Both the position numbers and the translations under genes were made by a program. Under the pieces are notes generated by a model. It was not told the origin of the DNA. It did no database searches and saw nothing but the letters and a program-made list of their open reading frames with translations. DNA of 50,481 nucleotides from an uncultured Pelagibacteraceae bacterium (GTDB taxonomy: Bacteria; Pseudomonadota; Alphaproteobacteria; Pelagibacterales; Pelagibacteraceae): NCBI GenBank assembly GCA_902633585.1, contig CACPGZ010000005.1, positions 1 through 50,481 on the forward strand, given 5' to 3'. Of the stretch, positions 31,305-39,080 are shown piece by piece (the first letter of the stretch is position 1; every line of letters starts with the position of its first letter).

Positions 31305-31381
31305 GGGCCTGTAGCTCAGTTGGTTAGAGCAGTACACTCATAATGTATTGGTCCCAGGTTCGAGTCCTGGCGGGCCCACCA
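31305..31381 (+). tRNA. tRNA with CAT anticodon, probably tRNA-Ile2 (lysidine type); alternatively elongator tRNA-Met
   Basis: This is a complete 77-base cloverleaf: acceptor GGGCCTG (31305-31311) with CGGGCCC (31371-31377), anticodon stem GTACA/TGTAT with loop CTCATAA (anticodon CAT at 31339-31341), normal T-loop TTCGAGT and encoded CCA. It is not an initiator because position 1 pairs with 72. The GGGCC acceptor end resembles tRNA-Ile and has C4-G69 and C5-G68, which favour the TilS lysidine synthetase in E. coli, so I lean to Ile2. Automated tools may label it tRNA-Met. Confidence 0.93.
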
Positions 31382-31392
31382 TTTCATTGGCA

Positions 31393-31983
31393 CTAATTCA
31401 GTGAAAATTCTCTTAAGACTTCAAATAAAGCTTCAATGTTACCATTATTTGAATTCAAAACAGAGGCAAATTCCTCTTTTTGAGTTCTGGCTAAACTTAA
31501 GCCTTCTATTATTAAATCTCTGATTAATGGATTGTCTGGATTTTTAGTATATATTCTCCAATCAATTTTTATTTCAGGTCTTTCATTAGTAGCTTTTAAA
31601 ATACTATTTACGATAGTATAATTTTCATTAAGTTTTTCCTTATTTCTCACATCTATTTCTGGATTAGTATATTCTGCAAGTCTGCTTGAAAAACTCTTTA
31701 AAAAATATTCTTCAAATAATTCAGCATACTTTTTTTTTTCTTGTTCGTTTAAAGATTTTCTCTTCTTTCCAAGCGTATAAAATCCAATACCTCTTATATC
31801 TACAGTTTCTTTTGCGATTATCTTTAGCTTCTCAATCTTCTCATCTTTTGAAGTACCCTCTGCGAGTAATTTAGACGCCCTATTGACAGTGGATTGTACA
31901 AAAATGTCAGGCTCTATAGAAAATGAATTGAATGTTATTGAAAAAAAAATAATTAAAAATAATAACGATTTTTTTTTCATCAT
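31393..31983 (-). CDS. mlaC: MlaC-like periplasmic phospholipid-binding protein (Ttg2D family)
   Basis: MlaC shuttles phospholipids across the periplasm between the outer-membrane MlaA complex and the inner-membrane MlaFEDB transporter. The 196-residue protein has a signal peptide (hydrophobic core about 6-20, ending near NSFS) and the family's helical/beta layout: IKIIAKETVDIRGIGFYTLG, a KKYAELFEEYFLKSFSSRL segment, and DWRIYTK...LIRDLIIEGLSLARTQKEEF near the C-terminus (motif quoted in parts). It follows mlaA by 12 bases. No other mla transporter genes are in the window. Confidence 0.88.
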   Translation of the reverse strand: MMKKKSLLFLIIFFSITFNSFSIEPDIFVQSTVNRASKLLAEGTSKDEKIEKLKIIAKETVDIRGIGFYTLGKKRKSLNEQEKKKYAELFEEYFLKSFSSRLAEYTNPEIDVRNKEKLNENYTIVNSILKATNERPEIKIDWRIYTKNPDNPLIRDLIIEGLSLARTQKEEFASVLNSNNGNIEALFEVLREFSLN

Positions 31984-31995
31984 TCTGTAATGAAA

Positions 31996-32784
31996 TTATT
32001 GTGTTTCTATTTCTTCCCAATCACTATCATCCTGAGTTTCAATAATTTTTTGACTATTCAAGATTCTTTGCTGTCTATCTTGTAAGTAAAGACTTTTTAC
32101 AGATGCATAAAAATCAAGTGAGTTTTTTTCTAGATTTTCAATAGAGTCAAAGTTTTTCGCTCTAAAATCAACTCCACTTGTAATCTTAGATAAATAATAA
32201 TCACTATCTCTAAAATAATGAGTATCATTTCTTACAGTTACATTATACCAAGCATCACCGCCAAAAAAGTTAGCCAGTGAGGCTACACTATCTCTAGCAG
32301 TGCTAGGTCCTATTACTGGTAGCACCAGATAGCATCCTGGTCCTACACCATGTATTGCAAGGCTTTGTCCGTAATCCTCTTTTGTGTACTCTTCAAATCC
32401 CCAGTATGATGCAACATCGAACAAACCTAAAACTCCCACAGTTGTATTTATTACAAATCTTCCAGCATTTATCCCTGCTAAAGCAAACTCTCCTTGAAGA
32501 AGATTATTCGGGATTGTAACTACATTACTCAGATTGTTTAATGAATTACTTACCCCAGTTTTTACCGGCGAGGGCATTAATCTATAAACACTTGCGACGG
32601 GTTTAAAAATAACCTTGTCTAAACCTTGATTAAGTGCAAAAGAAGCTTTGTTAAAGGTTTTCGAACAGTCTCTTACTTCAGAGGGTTGATTTTTTTTTAA
32701 AATTAACTCACCGTCTGAGCTAGCATGCAAATTTGAAACTAACGCAAAAGTTGCAATTATTATAACTATAATTTTCTTAATCAT
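31996..32784 (-). CDS. mlaA: MlaA/VacJ-family outer-membrane phospholipid-removal protein without a lipobox
   Basis: MlaA removes mislocalised phospholipids from the outer leaflet of the outer membrane. The 262-residue protein matches the family from DCSKTFNKASFALNQGLDKV onward, with RFVINTTVGVLGLFDVA and the GQSLAIHGVGPGCYLVLPVIGPSTARDS region (quoted in parts). The family is normally a lipoprotein. Here the signal peptide (about 1-21) ends LHA|SSDG with no Cys at the cleavage point, so it is predicted to be cut by signal peptidase I and not lipidated. It lies upstream of mlaC as a two-gene unit, facing the amidase gene across 65 bases. Confidence 0.88.
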   Translation of the reverse strand: MIKKIIVIIIATFALVSNLHASSDGELILKKNQPSEVRDCSKTFNKASFALNQGLDKVIFKPVASVYRLMPSPVKTGVSNSLNNLSNVVTIPNNLLQGEFALAGINAGRFVINTTVGVLGLFDVASYWGFEEYTKEDYGQSLAIHGVGPGCYLVLPVIGPSTARDSVASLANFFGGDAWYNVTVRNDTHYFRDSDYYLSKITSGVDFRAKNFDSIENLEKNSLDFYASVKSLYLQDRQQRILNSQKIIETQDDSDWEEIETQ

Positions 32785-32849
32785 TATTGATCTTGTATAT
32801 TACAATGAGAAACAAAATAAAATAGGAATTAATCAAAATTAAAGCATAA

Positions 32850-33581
32850 ATGTGGCTTAAAACAACGCAAAATTATTCTCCAAACTTTAGTACACCCAAA
32901 AGATCAAAAAAAAACATAAAATATATAATCATTCATTACACAGGGATGAAAAATGAGTTACTGGCTTTAAATAGACTGACTGATCATAAGTCAAAAGTGA
33001 GTGCTCATTACTTCATAAAAAAGAACGGAAAAATAATTAATTTAGTTCCAGACCTTTACGAGGCTTGGCATGCAGGAAAATCAAATTGGAAAAATATTCA
33101 ATCTTTAAATCGTTATTCAATTGGTATTGAAATACAAAATTCTGGTCATGAAAATTTTTATGAGAAATTCCCAAATAAGCAAATGAATTCAGTCAAAAAA
33201 CTCTTAAGATTTTTGACAAAAAGATACAGAGTAAATTATAAGAATATTTTAGGGCATTCAGATATTGCCCCAAATCGAAAAAAAGATCCAGGCGAAAAAT
33301 TTCCTTGGAAAGAACTGGCAAAACTTAAACTTGCACAATGGCATAAATTAGATGAAAAAAAACTAAAACAACAAAGACTTAAAAAGATAAACTCATCAGA
33401 TGAAAATAAATTTTTTATCAATCTTCACAAAATTGGATACACAAGAGTTCAATTAAAAAGTAGTGCTATTAAAAAAAGACTTATAGCTAAAGCTTTTCAG
33501 CGAAGATTTCGACAGAATCTAGTAAATGGAATTTGTGATAAGGAATGTCTAATTTTAAGTAAAAATTTACTCAAATCTTAA
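32850..33581 (+). CDS. N-acetylmuramoyl-L-alanine amidase (amidase_2, AmpD/AmiD-like)
   Basis: This zinc amidase cleaves the bond between MurNAc and L-alanine in peptidoglycan or anhydro-muropeptides. The 243-residue protein has the amidase_2 domain with zinc ligands placed at H29 (IIHYT), H136 (GHSDIAPNRKKDPG) and D146, and substrate-site residues in AWHAGKS (H74 region) and SIGIEIQNSG. A C-terminal segment after residue 190 resembles a peptidoglycan-binding domain. No signal peptide is seen, so a cytoplasmic AmpD-like recycling role is plausible. It lies upstream of rnpB. Confidence 0.87.
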   Translation: MWLKTTQNYSPNFSTPKRSKKNIKYIIIHYTGMKNELLALNRLTDHKSKVSAHYFIKKNGKIINLVPDLYEAWHAGKSNWKNIQSLNRYSIGIEIQNSGHENFYEKFPNKQMNSVKKLLRFLTKRYRVNYKNILGHSDIAPNRKKDPGEKFPWKELAKLKLAQWHKLDEKKLKQQRLKKINSSDENKFFINLHKIGYTRVQLKSSAIKKRLIAKAFQRRFRQNLVNGICDKECLILSKNLLKS

Positions 33582-33591
33582 ATAATTAATC

Positions 33592-33619
33592 TTGAAAAAA
33601 TTTAATTTAGTAATAAATT
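33592..33619 (+). promoter_or_regulatory. Candidate promoter for RNase P RNA
   Basis: TTGAAA (33592-33597) and TAAATT (33614-33619, 4 of 6 matches) are 16 bases apart, and the expected start 6-7 bases downstream coincides with the P1 helix of the RNA. The agreement in position is the main support. Confidence 0.4.
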
Positions 33620-33621
33620 GA

Positions 33622-33981
33622 TTTGGCCAGATAAACGACTTATCGCTTTAATCAGTTAAAGAGGAAAGTCCGGGCTCCGCAAGGATACAGTGCCAGGTAA
33701 TACCTGGCGGGGGCAACCCTAGGGATAGTGCCACAGAAAATAAACCGCCATAACATGGCAAGGGTGAAAAGGTGTGGTAAGAGCACACCGGTTCTATTGG
33801 TAACAATGAACGCTGGAAAACCCCACTGGGAGCAAGACTAAGTAGAGGTGACACTGTTGAAAAACTAAAAGCAATTCTTGGCTAGTCACCTGGGTTAGTC
33901 GCTTGAGTTTGGAAGTGATTTCAAACCTAGAGAAATGATAGGTTTAAATGACAGAACCCGGCTTATAGTTTATCTGGCAAA
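33622..33981 (+). ncRNA. rnpB: RNase P RNA (class A)
   Basis: This is the catalytic RNA that trims tRNA 5' leaders. Helix P1 is formed by GCCAGATAAAC (33626-33636) and its perfect complement GTTTATCTGGC (33968-33978). Conserved region I reads GAGGAAAGTCCGGGCTCC (near 33660-33677), ACAGAAA follows in the middle (near 33733), and region V reads ACAGAACCCGGCTTA (near 33951-33965). The 360-base length and gene-free surroundings fit. It fills most of the 549-base gap between the amidase gene and mraZ; the rest is short AT-rich spacer and the mraZ promoter. Confidence 0.95.
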
Positions 33982-34059
33982 TTTTTCTTAATTTAAACAA
34001 TCAACAATTTATAAAATAATTTAGATTAAATTGCCTATTTAAACCCTAAATTGTATGTA

Positions 34060-34088
34060 TTGACACCTAGACTAAAAACCCATAGTAT
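34060..34088 (+). promoter_or_regulatory. Sigma-70-type promoter of the mraZ/dcw cluster
   Basis: A perfect TTGACA (34060-34065), a 17-base spacer and TAGTAT (34083-34088) form the best promoter in the window. A start near 34095 would leave a leader of about 35 bases to the mraZ ATG at 34131. The MraZ box array overlaps its -10 and start region. Confidence 0.65.
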
Positions 34089-34102
34089 CCCATAAATTCC
34101 CA
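34078..34102 (-). promoter_or_regulatory. Three MraZ boxes (TGGGN repeats, 10-bp period)
   Basis: On the - strand TGGGA (34102-34098), TGGGA (34092-34088) and TGGGT (34082-34078) are separated by exactly 5 bases each. As I recall, the E. coli MraZ operator is an array of TGGGN direct repeats with 5-base spacers, and this matches in number and spacing. The boxes overlap the -10 and transcription start of the mraZ promoter, so bound MraZ should repress the cluster. Confidence 0.7.
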
Positions 34103-34130
34103 TAAAAAGGGAAAAAGGAATATATGGTTT

Positions 34131-34574
34131 ATGTTTTTATCAACCTACGAAAACAAATTAGACAAAAAAGGAAGGGTGTCAGTGCCGGCGAGCTTTAGAT
34201 CTTATTTATCTAATTTAGGGTACAATGGAGTTATTTGTTATCCATCATTTAACAATCAATCAATAGAAGCATGGCCCCAAGATAGAGTTGAGAAAATTTC
34301 AAATTCAATAGACACTTTAAATCCTTTTGAGGAAAAAAGAGATTTTTTTGCAACGTCAATATTATCAGAAAGCATAAATTTACAATTTGACAGTGAGGGA
34401 AGAATTTTACTTACGCCAAAATTACTAAAACATGCAAAAATTAAAAATAGCATGGTGTTTGTTGGTCAGGGCAAAACCTTTCAAATATGGGAACCAACAA
34501 TTTTTGAAAAATTTAAGGTCACTGCAAGAAAAAAAGCAAATTTAAATCGTGCAAGTCTTAAATGGGAGCATTAA
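34131..34574 (+). CDS. mraZ: Transcriptional regulator MraZ
   Basis: MraZ is the DNA-binding repressor at the head of dcw clusters. The 147-residue protein has two tandem SpoVT/AbrB-like half domains: the first begins FLSTYENKLDKKGRVSVPASFR (family form: F-x-x-Y-x-x-x-L-D-x-K-G-R-x-x-x-P), the second includes FDSEGRILLTPKLLKHA, the usual D-x-x-G-R-x-x-x-P pattern. An AAGGA-like ribosome site lies about 12 bases before the ATG. A box array in its own promoter suggests autorepression. ftsZ, not rsmH, follows after 26 bases. Confidence 0.95.
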   Translation: MFLSTYENKLDKKGRVSVPASFRSYLSNLGYNGVICYPSFNNQSIEAWPQDRVEKISNSIDTLNPFEEKRDFFATSILSESINLQFDSEGRILLTPKLLKHAKIKNSMVFVGQGKTFQIWEPTIFEKFKVTARKKANLNRASLKWEH

Positions 34575-34600
34575 TTTAAAAATAACAGGGGGATAACAAA

Positions 34601-36067
34601 ATGACAATTAACTTTAAAGCACCAGAGATAAAAGAATTACAACCTAGACTTTTAGTGATGGGAGTTGGTGGTGCAGGCGGAAATGCTATTAATGAGATGA
34701 TTGAAAATGGAATGCAAGGAGTGGAATTCATTGCTGTTAATACTGATGCACAAGATCTAAAACATAGTAAAGCAAAATCAAAAATACAAATTGGTTTAAA
34801 TTTAACTAAAGGTTTGGGAGCAGGTGCAAAAATTGACATAGGTCAAGCTGCAGCTGATGAGTCTTTAAATGATATCGTTAATGTTTTACAAGGTGCAAAT
34901 ATGGTTTTTATAGCCGCTGGAATGGGTGGTGGAACAGGGACTGGTGCTGCACACGTAATTGCAAGAGCCGCTAAAGAATTAAATATTTTGACTGTTGGAG
35001 TAGTTACACTGCCATTTTTGTATGAGGGTCCCTCAAGAATGAGAAGAGCTCAAATTGGTCTTGAAGAATTAAGAAAACATGTAGATACTATAATAGTAAT
35101 TCCCAACCAAAATTTATTTAAGATAGCAAATGAACAAACTACATTTGAGGAGTCGTTTAATTTATCAAATAATGTTTTAATGCATGGTGTACAAAGTGTT
35201 ACTGATTTAATGGTTAGACCTGGTATCATAAATTTAGATTTTGCTGATGTTGAAACAGTTATGGCATCTATGGGTAAAGCCATGATGGGCACAGGAGAAG
35301 CCGAAGGTGAGGGTAGATCTATGAAAGCTACAGAAATGGCAATTAGCAATCCTTTAATTGATGATTATACTCTTAAAGGTGCGAAGGGATTACTTGTCAA
35401 TATTACAGGTGGCAAAGATCTTAAATTATTTGAAGTTGATGAAGTTGTTAACAAAATAAGATCTGAAGTAGAGGCTGATGCTGAAGTTATTATTGGCGCA
35501 ATAACCGACCCATCTCTTGAAGGAAAAATAAGAGTATCAATTGTTGCAACTGCTTTAGATGGACAACAACCTGAAACAAAATCAGTGATTAACATGGTAC
35601 ACAGGATCCAAAATAGAAATCCTGGATATTCTGATTTTTCCAATTTAGGATCTAATACTTCTTTTAATTTTTCAACTAGCGCTCCTATTTCAAGTGGAGC
35701 TAATGCTCTAAAATTAGAGAATGAAATTCCAACTGAAAATCTAAGTGAGACTGTTGCAAGTCAAAATATTAATCAAATCAATGATCAATATCATGAGGAA
35801 CTATTAAAAAACCAACAAGTTGAAAGCTTAGTTGAAAATACTACAGAGGATGAGGAAAGTTCTTTCACACAAGAAGCTATTGGTGAGTCAACTCAAGAAG
35901 ATGAGATAAAAAATGATTTAAAAGAGTTTGGAGTAGATAGTGAAGCACCAGACTTATTTAGCTCTGAAAACGAGACCTCCTCAACAGAAAATCTGTTATC
36001 CCAAGAAAATGAGAATGAAGAGGACGATTTAGAGATACCAGCATTTTTAAGAAGACAAAAAAATTAA
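34601..36067 (+). CDS. ftsZ: Cell division protein FtsZ
   Basis: FtsZ is the tubulin-like GTPase that builds the division ring. The 488-residue protein has the tubulin signature GGGTGTG (109-115), the T7 loop NLDFAD (211-216), a long, acidic, Gln/Asn/Ser-rich linker (about 335-475) and the conserved C-terminal peptide EIPAFLRRQ that binds FtsA/ZipA-type partners. It is therefore the genuine FtsZ, not a paralog. A strong AGGGGGA ribosome site (34587-34593) precedes the ATG. Its place between mraZ and rsmH is unusual; ftsZ normally follows ftsA at the far end. Confidence 0.98.
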   Translation: MTINFKAPEIKELQPRLLVMGVGGAGGNAINEMIENGMQGVEFIAVNTDAQDLKHSKAKSKIQIGLNLTKGLGAGAKIDIGQAAADESLNDIVNVLQGANMVFIAAGMGGGTGTGAAHVIARAAKELNILTVGVVTLPFLYEGPSRMRRAQIGLEELRKHVDTIIVIPNQNLFKIANEQTTFEESFNLSNNVLMHGVQSVTDLMVRPGIINLDFADVETVMASMGKAMMGTGEAEGEGRSMKATEMAISNPLIDDYTLKGAKGLLVNITGGKDLKLFEVDEVVNKIRSEVEADAEVIIGAITDPSLEGKIRVSIVATALDGQQPETKSVINMVHRIQNRNPGYSDFSNLGSNTSFNFSTSAPISSGANALKLENEIPTENLSETVASQNINQINDQYHEELLKNQQVESLVENTTEDEESSFTQEAIGESTQEDEIKNDLKEFGVDSEAPDLFSSENETSSTENLLSQENENEEDDLEIPAFLRRQKN

Positions 36068-36085
36068 TGGTCTTCGTAAAAATAA

Positions 36086-37096
36086 ATGGAAGCCACCATA
36101 GTACAGGATAAAACAAAGCATTATCCAGTACTGCTAAAAGAAATTATTAGCATTATTTCCCCTCAATATGGTGGCACATTTATTGACTGTACTTTTGGTC
36201 AAGGTGGTTACGCTCGAGAAATTTTAAAAAATAAAGATAATAAAGTCATTGGTATCGACAGAGACTCTGAAAGTTTAAAAGTTGCAAAAAAAATTGAAAA
36301 AGAATTTCCAGACAGATTTACTTTTAAAAATTTAAATTTTAGTAAATTAGGAAACTTAAAACTCAAAAATGAAAATGTAAAAGGTGTATTATTTGATCTA
36401 GGTTATTCATTTACACAAATTAAGGATCCAAATAAAGGATTGTCTTTTAACTCTAGTGGATCGTTAGATATGAGGATTGGTTTAAATGAATTCTCTGCAA
36501 AAGAAACAATAAATAAATTAGATGGAAAAAGCCTTGTAAAAATTTTTAAATCTTTTGGTGATGAAAAAGATGCAAAATTAATCGTTAAAAACATTCTTAA
36601 AGAAAGATTATTAAAAGAAATAGATACTCCTCACCTAGTAAAAATTATTGAAAAGTCAAAAAAAGGAAATAATAAAAAAACTCATTGTGCAACCAAAGTT
36701 TTTCAGGCGTTAAGAATTTTTGTCAACAAAGAAATAAGTGAGCTAATTTATGGCATGATCAATGCAGCAAAAGTTTTAAAAAAAGATGGACTTTTGGTTA
36801 TTGTAACTTTTCATTCTTTAGAGGATAAAATTGTAAAATATTTCTTTAGAAGTCTCTCAGAACATAAAAGTGTATCTAGATACCAACCTGAGGTAATACA
36901 CGAAGAAATCTTATTTAAATTACATCAAAAAAAACCAATAACTCCATCAAGTCAAGAACTAAAAGAAAACCCTCCTTCTAGGTCTGCAAAATTAAGGTGC
37001 TTAATAAAAAAGGAAAATTTTTATGATTTTAAAAGCGATATTTTAGACAAATTTAAAGATTTAATAGAAATTGAAAATCTTGGACTTAACTTATGA
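36086..37096 (+). CDS. rsmH: 16S rRNA (cytosine-1402-N4)-methyltransferase RsmH (MraW)
   Basis: RsmH methylates N4 of C1402 in the 16S rRNA decoding centre. The 336-residue protein has the SAM motif [18 protein letters not shown] (about 29-46), the [11 protein letters not shown] segment, SLDMRIG, and the [13 protein letters not shown] motif late in the protein, all family hallmarks. It follows ftsZ by 18 bases and overlaps the FtsL-like gene as ATGA. Being second or third after mraZ is standard. Confidence 0.96.
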   Translation: MEATIVQDKTKHYPVLLKEIISIISPQYGGTFIDCTFGQGGYAREILKNKDNKVIGIDRDSESLKVAKKIEKEFPDRFTFKNLNFSKLGNLKLKNENVKGVLFDLGYSFTQIKDPNKGLSFNSSGSLDMRIGLNEFSAKETINKLDGKSLVKIFKSFGDEKDAKLIVKNILKERLLKEIDTPHLVKIIEKSKKGNNKKTHCATKVFQALRIFVNKEISELIYGMINAAKVLKKDGLLVIVTFHSLEDKIVKYFFRSLSEHKSVSRYQPEVIHEEILFKLHQKKPITPSSQELKENPPSRSAKLRCLIKKENFYDFKSDILDKFKDLIEIENLGLNL

Positions 37097-37404
37097 AAAA
37101 AATTCTAACTATTAGTTTAATTTTTTCACTTATTGTAATTACCTCTTTTATAAAAAATTCCACAAAGAAAATTGATGAAGAATTGTTTAGTTTAAAAGAG
37201 AATATACTAAATTTAAATTTAGAATTAGATAATGTGAAACTTGAATTTGATTATTTAAGCTCCTCAGAAAAACTACTTCGTTATCAAAATCTTTATTTTG
37301 AAAATAAGTTGACCCTAAAGAGTATAAATGAAATTGAAATTATTGACTTCACAAAAGAAAAAATTCTTACAAACGATTTCAAAATTATAGATACCGAAAA
37401 ATAA
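37093..37404 (+). CDS. ftsL: FtsL-like cell division protein
   Basis: The 103-residue protein has a short cytoplasmic tip, one membrane helix (about 3-20) and a periplasmic coiled-coil stretch (about 28-80) rich in Leu, Glu and Lys. FtsL forms a complex with FtsB and FtsQ that activates FtsWI. Sequence conservation in this family is very low, so the name rests on the topology and its fixed position between rsmH and ftsI. It overlaps rsmH by 4 bases and is 4 bases from ftsI. Confidence 0.75.
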   Translation: MKKILTISLIFSLIVITSFIKNSTKKIDEELFSLKENILNLNLELDNVKLEFDYLSSSEKLLRYQNLYFENKLTLKSINEIEIIDFTKEKILTNDFKIIDTEK

Positions 37405-37408
37405 TGAT

Positions 37409-39079
37409 ATGAAGTTTATTCTCCAAGAAAACAAAGAGGAATTTGAGTTTAAAAGCGACAAAAAAAATTTTGATATTAGATTTAATAGAATTGCATTTAT
37501 TTTTTTTATTTTTTTCCTTATTTCTATAATTTATTGTATTCATCTTACTCATCTTGGATCTAGAGACTTGAATACCAATATTTCAAAGAATTATGGCTCT
37601 ATTAATAAAATTCAGAGAGCAAATATTTTAGACCGAAACAATCATTTTTTAGCAAAAACTGTTAACTCTATTGATATCGGAATTAATCCAACCGAAGCGA
37701 TAGATAAAAAAAAATTGTTACTTAATCTAAAATATATTTTTCCTGATAAAGATTTTGAATTAATCAATTCCAAAATTTCAAAAAATAAATTTTTTTGGTT
37801 TGAAAAAAAAATTTCAGAGGAGAATTACGAGAAAATTATGATGTTGGGTGATAAATCAGTAAAACCACATAAAAATCTTACAAGAGTTTACCCTCAAAAA
37901 AATTTATTTAGTCATATAATTGGACAAATTGATGATGATAACCTAGGGATTTCTGGGTTAGAGAAATCATTAGATTTAGATTTAAAAAAAAAAGACAAAT
38001 CTATTAAACTTACTGTCGATAAAGATATTCAGTTTTTAATAAGAGAGGAGCTAATAAAGTTTAATAGAATATTTAAAACCAAAGGAAGTGCCTCGATTTT
38101 AATGGATATAAATAACGGCGAGGTACTATCAATTATTTCCCTTCCTGATTTTGATCCAAATCAAAGAGAAAATATTACTGATGTAAATTATATCAATAGA
38201 GCAACCAAAGGTGTTTATGAATTAGGTTCTGTTTTTAAAACTTTTACCTTGGCAGCAGCACTAAATGAAAAAATAATAGAGACTAATACTAAGTTTAAAA
38301 ATTTAGAAAAAAGTATTACTTGTGGAAAAAATAAAATAAGTGAATACGATAAAAAGATTCCCTCTAATTTAACTGCTGAAGAAATACTAATCCGATCAGG
38401 TAATATAGGTTCGGTGAGAATCGGTCAAGCAATTGGGATTGAAAAATATAAAAAATTTTTAAATGATCTCGACCTAATTAACTCAATAAAATTTGATATA
38501 GAGGAAATGGGTGAACCAATATCCTTTAATTGGGGAAAATGTAAGCTTGCAACTACCTCATACGGACATGGGATTACCACTACAATTTTACAGTTAACTA
38601 GTGCTTACTCCACAATTGCCAATGGTGGTTATAAGATTAACCCTACTCTTATTAAAAAAGGAAAATATACCAAAGGAGAAAGAATTTTAGATGAAAATGT
38701 TTCAAAAAATCTAGTCACAATATTGAGAAAAATTGTAACCACAAAGGAAGGAACCGCAACATTAGCTAATGTAGAGGGTTATGAAGTTGCAGGAAAAACA
38801 GGCACTGCTGAAAAAATTTTAGAAGGTGGATACTCACGAAAAAAAATTAATACCTTTGCATCCATATTTCCTGCCTCAAATCCTAAGTATAGCCTGGTTG
38901 TGATGTTGGATGAGCCTAAAACAAATAGTGAATATGTTTATAATTATAGAGATGGATCAGGAATAAAATACAAAGGGACTCCTTTTAATACTGCAGGTTG
39001 GACTTCGGTTGAAGTTGTGGGTCAAATTATAGAAAAGATTGGGCCTATTTTAGCCACAAAATACACGGAAGTTAATTAA
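37409..39079 (+). CDS. ftsI: Penicillin-binding protein 3 / septal transpeptidase FtsI
   Basis: FtsI is the septal D,D-transpeptidase that cross-links new peptidoglycan with FtsW. The 556-residue protein has one N-terminal membrane helix (about 29-46), a PBP dimerisation domain and the transpeptidase domain with all three motifs: SVFK (274-277, the nucleophile serine), SGN (330-332) and KTG (463-465). Length fits class B PBPs. It sits one base before the murE-murF fusion gene. Confidence 0.96.
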   Translation: MKFILQENKEEFEFKSDKKNFDIRFNRIAFIFFIFFLISIIYCIHLTHLGSRDLNTNISKNYGSINKIQRANILDRNNHFLAKTVNSIDIGINPTEAIDKKKLLLNLKYIFPDKDFELINSKISKNKFFWFEKKISEENYEKIMMLGDKSVKPHKNLTRVYPQKNLFSHIIGQIDDDNLGISGLEKSLDLDLKKKDKSIKLTVDKDIQFLIREELIKFNRIFKTKGSASILMDINNGEVLSIISLPDFDPNQRENITDVNYINRATKGVYELGSVFKTFTLAAALNEKIIETNTKFKNLEKSITCGKNKISEYDKKIPSNLTAEEILIRSGNIGSVRIGQAIGIEKYKKFLNDLDLINSIKFDIEEMGEPISFNWGKCKLATTSYGHGITTTILQLTSAYSTIANGGYKINPTLIKKGKYTKGERILDENVSKNLVTILRKIVTTKEGTATLANVEGYEVAGKTGTAEKILEGGYSRKKINTFASIFPASNPKYSLVVMLDEPKTNSEYVYNYRDGSGIKYKGTPFNTAGWTSVEVVGQIIEKIGPILATKYTEVN

Positions 39080-39080
39080 A

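Noticed and set aside
33648..33854. Possible 68-residue protein on the - strand
   Set aside because: It lies wholly inside RNase P RNA, has no family resemblance, and reflects the higher GC content of the structural RNA.
34601..36067. FtsZ paralog (FtsZ2-like) rather than the division protein
   Set aside because: It has the GTPase signature, T7 loop, long linker and the canonical [10 protein letters not shown]-terminal peptide, so it is the primary FtsZ.
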